A DNA stretch of 64,000 nucleotides, from contig NC_056534.1 in NCBI RefSeq assembly GCF_910596095.1, positions 38,078,088 to 38,142,087 on the forward strand, read 5' to 3'. The position numbers were made by a program, and so were the translations under genes. This DNA is from Thunnus maccoyii. Lineage: Eukaryota; Chordata; Actinopteri; Scombriformes; Scombridae. Positions 60,167 through 64,000 of the stretch are shown here, piece by piece. Numbering within the stretch: the first letter of the stretch is position 1; each line of letters opens with the position of its first letter. Under the pieces are notes generated by a model. That model saw only the letters and a program-made list of their open reading frames with translations. It had not been told where the DNA came from and searched no databases.

Positions 60167-63100
60167 TAATTATTTATCTAACCGAAATAAAAAAGGAGTC
60201 AGGTTGTGCGCTTTGGCACGGCAACAGAAGGAACAATAAGAACCAGAGGATCCGATAGACGCACACACACACATCCTTTAACACAAACACACCCTGACAT
60301 CCAGCAGCTCCCGATGTTGGGCTGATTGCTTTGTGTTTAGTCATGTAACAGCTTCAGGTTTCCACGGAACCACTTGCTTGCTTAAACCACATAAAGTCAG
60401 ATATATGAAACACACGCCTCTCTCTCCTTCTTGCTTTTCTCAGCGCTGCCAGGCCTGAAGGCACAGCAATCACATGAAAATCCTGCACTTAAAAAGGCGC
60501 CTTTCATGTGTGTGAGAGAGTGCGGGGGGGGGGTGGGTAGTGGGGGGGGGGGGGGGGGGGGGGGGGTTTTGGCTGGTGGGGGTTAACCGTAGAAGAAAAC
60601 GTTAGTTTAGTTTACTCATCTTAAGAGAATGGATTTAAGGGTCTTAATGCACAGCTGGTAGACAGCTCATAATTATTGATTGAGCCATGGTGGTTAGATA
60701 GCACTCTGTCTTTAGGGGCTGTGTGCCAACCATAACATCCTATTTAACCATCACATTAGGCACTCTATTCTATTCTATTCTATTCTATTCTATTCTGTTC
60801 TATTCTATTCTATTCTATTCTATGCTCTGCTCTGCTCTATCCTGTTTTTGCTCTTTTCATTGATTTCTATCTCTTTCTTGCTATTCTTCCTAGAGTTGGT
60901 CATTCATCTACATTAGTGTTGATGGTAGCAGCAGTTTTTCCTCCTATGCTTCATTTTTACCAAACAGCATCCATACATCAACCATACTTGATTTCCTCTG
61001 TTCCAGTTTGGTGCCAGCCGGTCATCTCCCCCAGCGGGCCTCACATAGTAGTTCCCAAGAAGGGGAAGTTGGAGCTGCGTTGCCACAACAATGCCACAAC
61101 GTCCGGCGCCCCGTCCAGGTTGAGGTGGCAGTGGGAGAGGGCTCGCAGACTGGAGGGAGAGATGGAGGAGGGCGGAGTGGCTTATGTCAAAGTGCCGGCG
61201 GTTCAAGCCTACCACATGGGCCGTTACGTGTGCATCAACAACAGCACACTGGAACGCAGCTCCATCTATGTATACGTGAAAGGTGGGTGGTGTTTGAGGA
61301 TGAGGATGAAGCACATGTGTCCATCTATAGACTCTAGATATTAATTCTCCAAACCTGATTCCCTCAGACCCCCAGAATGCCTTCCAGCGCACCATGGTGA
61401 ACATCATCCTGGTGCGTGAAGGTGAGGATTGCACCATACCCTGTCTTGTGACCGACCCTGAGGTCACCCTCCTGGATTTGGAGACCTGCGATGGACGACC
61501 TTTGCCCTCTGGTATGAGTTACCGCAGCGACCTGCAGCAAGGCGTCATCATCAGCAATGCTAGCAAGGAGTTTGAGGGCTGTTACGTGTGTGTGGGGAGG
61601 CTCGGTGGAGACAAGGTGACGTCGTGCAAGTACACTGTGGATGTACGACTAGGTAAGAGATATGAGAGATATTCAACAATTAGTAGAAGAAGAATCAGCA
61701 GCTGGTTTGATAATAATTGTTTTAGTCATTTCTCAAACATTTGCCTCGTCTGCATGAGCTCTACATCATTATAACAGGCATTTTCACTATTTTTCTGATA
61801 TTTTATAGACAAAACAATTAATCAGTTTATTGAGAAAACAATCAGCAGATGAATCAATAATGAATATAATCATTAGTTGCAGCCCTACATCCGTGTTTCC
61901 AAAGTTATGGTTCCTGTTCCTGAATGTGGCAGAGCTTTGCTAGCATGAATGCAGATGTACAGCTACGAGGATGAAAGGATCCAGTCGTCTTTACAGTAAA
62001 TGATCTCTGTTCAAATATACCTTTTCAACCAAACAACAGCCATCCAGTAATTATTCACTGCAAAGTGAAGCCAGATCGTTTGTCTTTGCCTCAGGAAAAC
62101 ATTAAGCAAATATAGCAGTATTTGTTTCTCAGTAGTTAAGTGAAGCGATGAGTAACAACCTTAACAGCTGCTTGTGAAATAAGAGACATTTTGTGTCCTG
62201 CAGTTAAACTTTTAAGTGGAAAATATTTACATATTCATAGATTCTGAATTTTTCAAGGAGGGAGAAGAGAGTAGATGCCATTTTAAGGATTTTTAACAAG
62301 GTAACTTGTCAGGCTGTTAATTATTGCAAGCAGAGGATTTTTATGAATAATGATAAAACATGTCTGGGGGGGGGGGGGATCTTTAAAAGACCATATGCAT
62401 CCTGGCAGGGATTAGTGGCAGCTACAGCAGTGAGGGCCTCCTTCAACTGTTAACTCTCAGTTTATGATATGAAATGAACCATAAAAACTGTTGAAGTGGG
62501 CTCAGGTGGAAACTGATCATGTTTCTGCTTCAGCCGTTCCAGCCTGGTCTGCAGTGGAAAGAGGACTAAACAGAGACAAGCTGGGAGGAGTTTTTGTGTC
62601 CTTTTGACTGAGAGCTTTTGATTGATGGAGAGAGGGAGGACTAGAGGGATTAGAGGAGTCCCATACTGCATAAAGCTTTGTAACGGTGCATGAAGGGCGT
62701 GTTTGGGGTAAATAGAATTAACGCAGCCTTCGTCAAACACGGCTACTGAAGAAGTGACGTCAGTGAGACAGTTATTAGGAAATTAATCATCCACTTTCTG
62801 GGCACGCAAGAGCATGCATATGTAAATACTGCAAGTGTGCGCATAGTCACATGAGTGTAAACATGCATTAGTGCGTGTGTTTGTGCCTTCAAACAGTCCC
62901 ACAAGAGTCACACACCCTTGAGGGTCTTTTATAACAGCAGACAAACAAGTTATTTATTTGCAGTCTTTTCATCTTCAGTATCAATCTGACAAACTCTGTT
63001 TCAGCAGCATTTTAATGAAATCGCTCCGGGAGAAAAAACTAGTTTACATGCATTTAGATTTATGATTTAGACATTTAGCACACAAGCGAATCCAGATTGA

Positions 63101-63481
63101 TTCACAGCGTTCATAGGAATATATATACTATACAATACAATCAAATCATCTCAGACTCGTAAATAACATGCCACTAACAGTGAGAAGTGCAAAGGTCATG
63201 ACCTAAGTGACCCAAGTGAGCCTGTGACTGTTATTAAGTGAAAAAGCCTTGAAAACAAATATGATGAGAGAGTTGAAGGGTTTTCATGAAAACGTGCTGG
63301 TTTAAGTTATAATAAACTTATTTTTGCATCTCTTGATCCAGTTCCAGAGGTGCCTCCAGTCATCACACTGTCCCAGAAAAACAACGTCATCTTGAGGAGA
63401 GGAGAGAAGTTTGAACTCACCTGCAGCTCTAAAAACGTGAACCCAGACTTCAGTCTCAAGTGGAACTTCCCTTCGACAGCG
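59483..63481 (+). CDS. kit: KIT receptor tyrosine kinase (stem cell factor receptor), first four coding exons; continues past right edge
   Basis: Exons 59483-59537, 61007-61282, 61368-61652 and 63342-63481, with phases 1, 1, 1, 0. The signal peptide MRCYWVVFASHFILLLLR is followed by Ig domain 1 (LELRCHNN..., RLRWQWERARR, GRYVCINNSTLERSSIYVYV). Domain 2 starts at DPQNAF (human KIT: DPAKLF). It holds CTIPCLVTDPEVTLLDLETC and GCYVCVGRLGGD, including the extra cysteines of KIT domain 2. Domain 3 starts PPVITLSQKNNVILRRGEKF and ELTCSSKNV. Exon 4 is three bases longer than I recall for human KIT exon 4. The remaining Ig domains, membrane span and split kinase lie beyond the window. KIT binds stem cell factor and guides pigment, germ and blood cells (family knowledge). 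Absence of pdgfra on its left hints at the kitb paralogue (inference). Intron 1 carries a TG array, a G-run and a TATTC array. Confidence 0.93.
60090..60162. repeat. (TG)n microsatellite in kit intron 1
   Basis: About 36 TG units. Confidence 0.97.
60523..60566. repeat. Poly-G tract in kit intron 1
   Basis: Ten G, a TGGGTAGT break, then 25 uninterrupted G. It can form G-quadruplexes on the sense strand, and the run length is likely to be unreliable in sequencing. Confidence 0.9.
60763..60822. repeat. (TATTC)n pentanucleotide array in kit intron 1
   Basis: About eleven TATTC units with one TGTTC variant, followed by GCTCT units that look like a drifting edge of the array. Confidence 0.95.
62170..62305. 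repeat. Dispersed repeat, copy 2 (shared with 18932-19325), in kit intron 3
   Basis: Contains AAATAAGAGACATTTTGTGT, TATTTACATATTCATAGATT, TTTTTCAAGGAGGGAGAAGA and GATGCCATTTTAAGGATTTT in the order of the copy at 18932-19325. Confidence 0.55.
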
Positions 63482-64000
63482 GTGAGACTGATGCAGAACA
63501 GATTGTGTCACATTTAGCTGACAGGCTCGTCTTCTTTCTTTAAAAGCAAAATGACCAATACAAGAAACAGCCAAATGTTTAGACTGAAGGAGGTTCTGGA
63601 GATTTAATGACATTAACATTTACATTCTATGATTATACACATATTACACATGTTGACTGATTCTAATATTTTTAGACTAAATATCTTAAAAATAGCCAAA
63701 AAAACACCCAATAATGATTGTTTTTATTATCAACCAGAATAAAAACATATCTGACAGTGTAGGGAATCAACAATTTGGGAGATAACATTTGCAGAAGACA
63801 TAATTAATTAATGAGATATCATTTTACAGTTAAATTAATAAATAATATGTGATTTTTTTTTTCTCAAATGTCCAGAAAATTGTAGAGAGTTTGGTTGGTG
63901 GACCAGAGCTCTGAGGGTTTTGTACTGGCTACAGTCCTGAGAATGTTTAAATGTGACGTTAACAGTGTGAAATATAATCTTAAAACACGTTAAATCAAGT
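63482..64000. other. Start of kit intron 4
   Basis: AT-rich intron following the GTGAGA donor at 63482. The next kit exon is not within the window. Confidence 0.8.

Overview
The window reads as a ray-finned fish (teleost, most likely percomorph) nuclear chromosome. The genes are intron-rich with GT/AG splice sites. They are vertebrate orthologues with human chromosome 4 neighbours. The intergenic DNA is full of CA/TG microsatellites, hAT and TTAA-flanked non-autonomous transposons, an L2-type LINE and a tRNA-derived SINE. I saw no bacterial genes, CRISPR arrays, LTR elements or other virus-like elements.

Layout from left to right: (1) 189-7131, minus: 5' two thirds of slc34a2 (NaPi-IIb sodium/phosphate cotransporter), 12 exons, 3' end beyond the left edge. 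(2) 7132-11852: intergenic, with a complete hAT element carrying a second hAT element inside it. (3) 11853-14899, plus: ociad1, 8 exons, complete. (4) 16724-17692, minus: an intronless RHBDD2-like gene. (5) 19.3-21.05 kb, minus: decayed L2 LINE. (6) 21456-24523, plus: chic2, 6 exons, complete. (7) 28.2-39.7 kb, minus: a tandem cluster of three lipocalin genes of the fish saxitoxin/tetrodotoxin-binding / tributyltin-binding / alpha-1-acid-glycoprotein-like type. Two look intact (33079-35851 and 37597-39675); the leftmost is a pseudogene. (8) 41970-49944, minus: fip1l1, 16 exons, complete. (9) 50-59.4 kb: gene desert rich in microsatellites. (10) 59483 to the right edge, plus: the first four coding exons of a KIT receptor tyrosine kinase.

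I checked exon boundaries by reading phase: the summed coding lengths of all complete genes are multiples of three (ociad1 744, chic2 513, fip1l1 1659, lipocalins 726 and 654 nt). The 12 slc34a2 exons sum to 1404 nt. Boundaries should be good to a base or so but come from reading by eye.

The gene set matches the human 4q12 block FIP1L1-CHIC2-GSX2-PDGFRA-KIT, plus SLC34A2 and OCIAD1 from human 4p. However, gsx2 and pdgfra are not seen between chic2 and kit, and the lipocalin array sits between chic2 and fip1l1. This suggests one of the two teleost genome-duplication copies of the block, possibly the kitb-bearing one. The most notable points are the lipocalin cluster with its decayed member, a CTCF-like motif duplicated inside it, palindromic CCAAT-bearing MITEs next to two gene starts, several TTAA-flanked foldback families, the intronless RHBDD2 gene, and a G-quadruplex-prone minisatellite next to the fip1l1 start.
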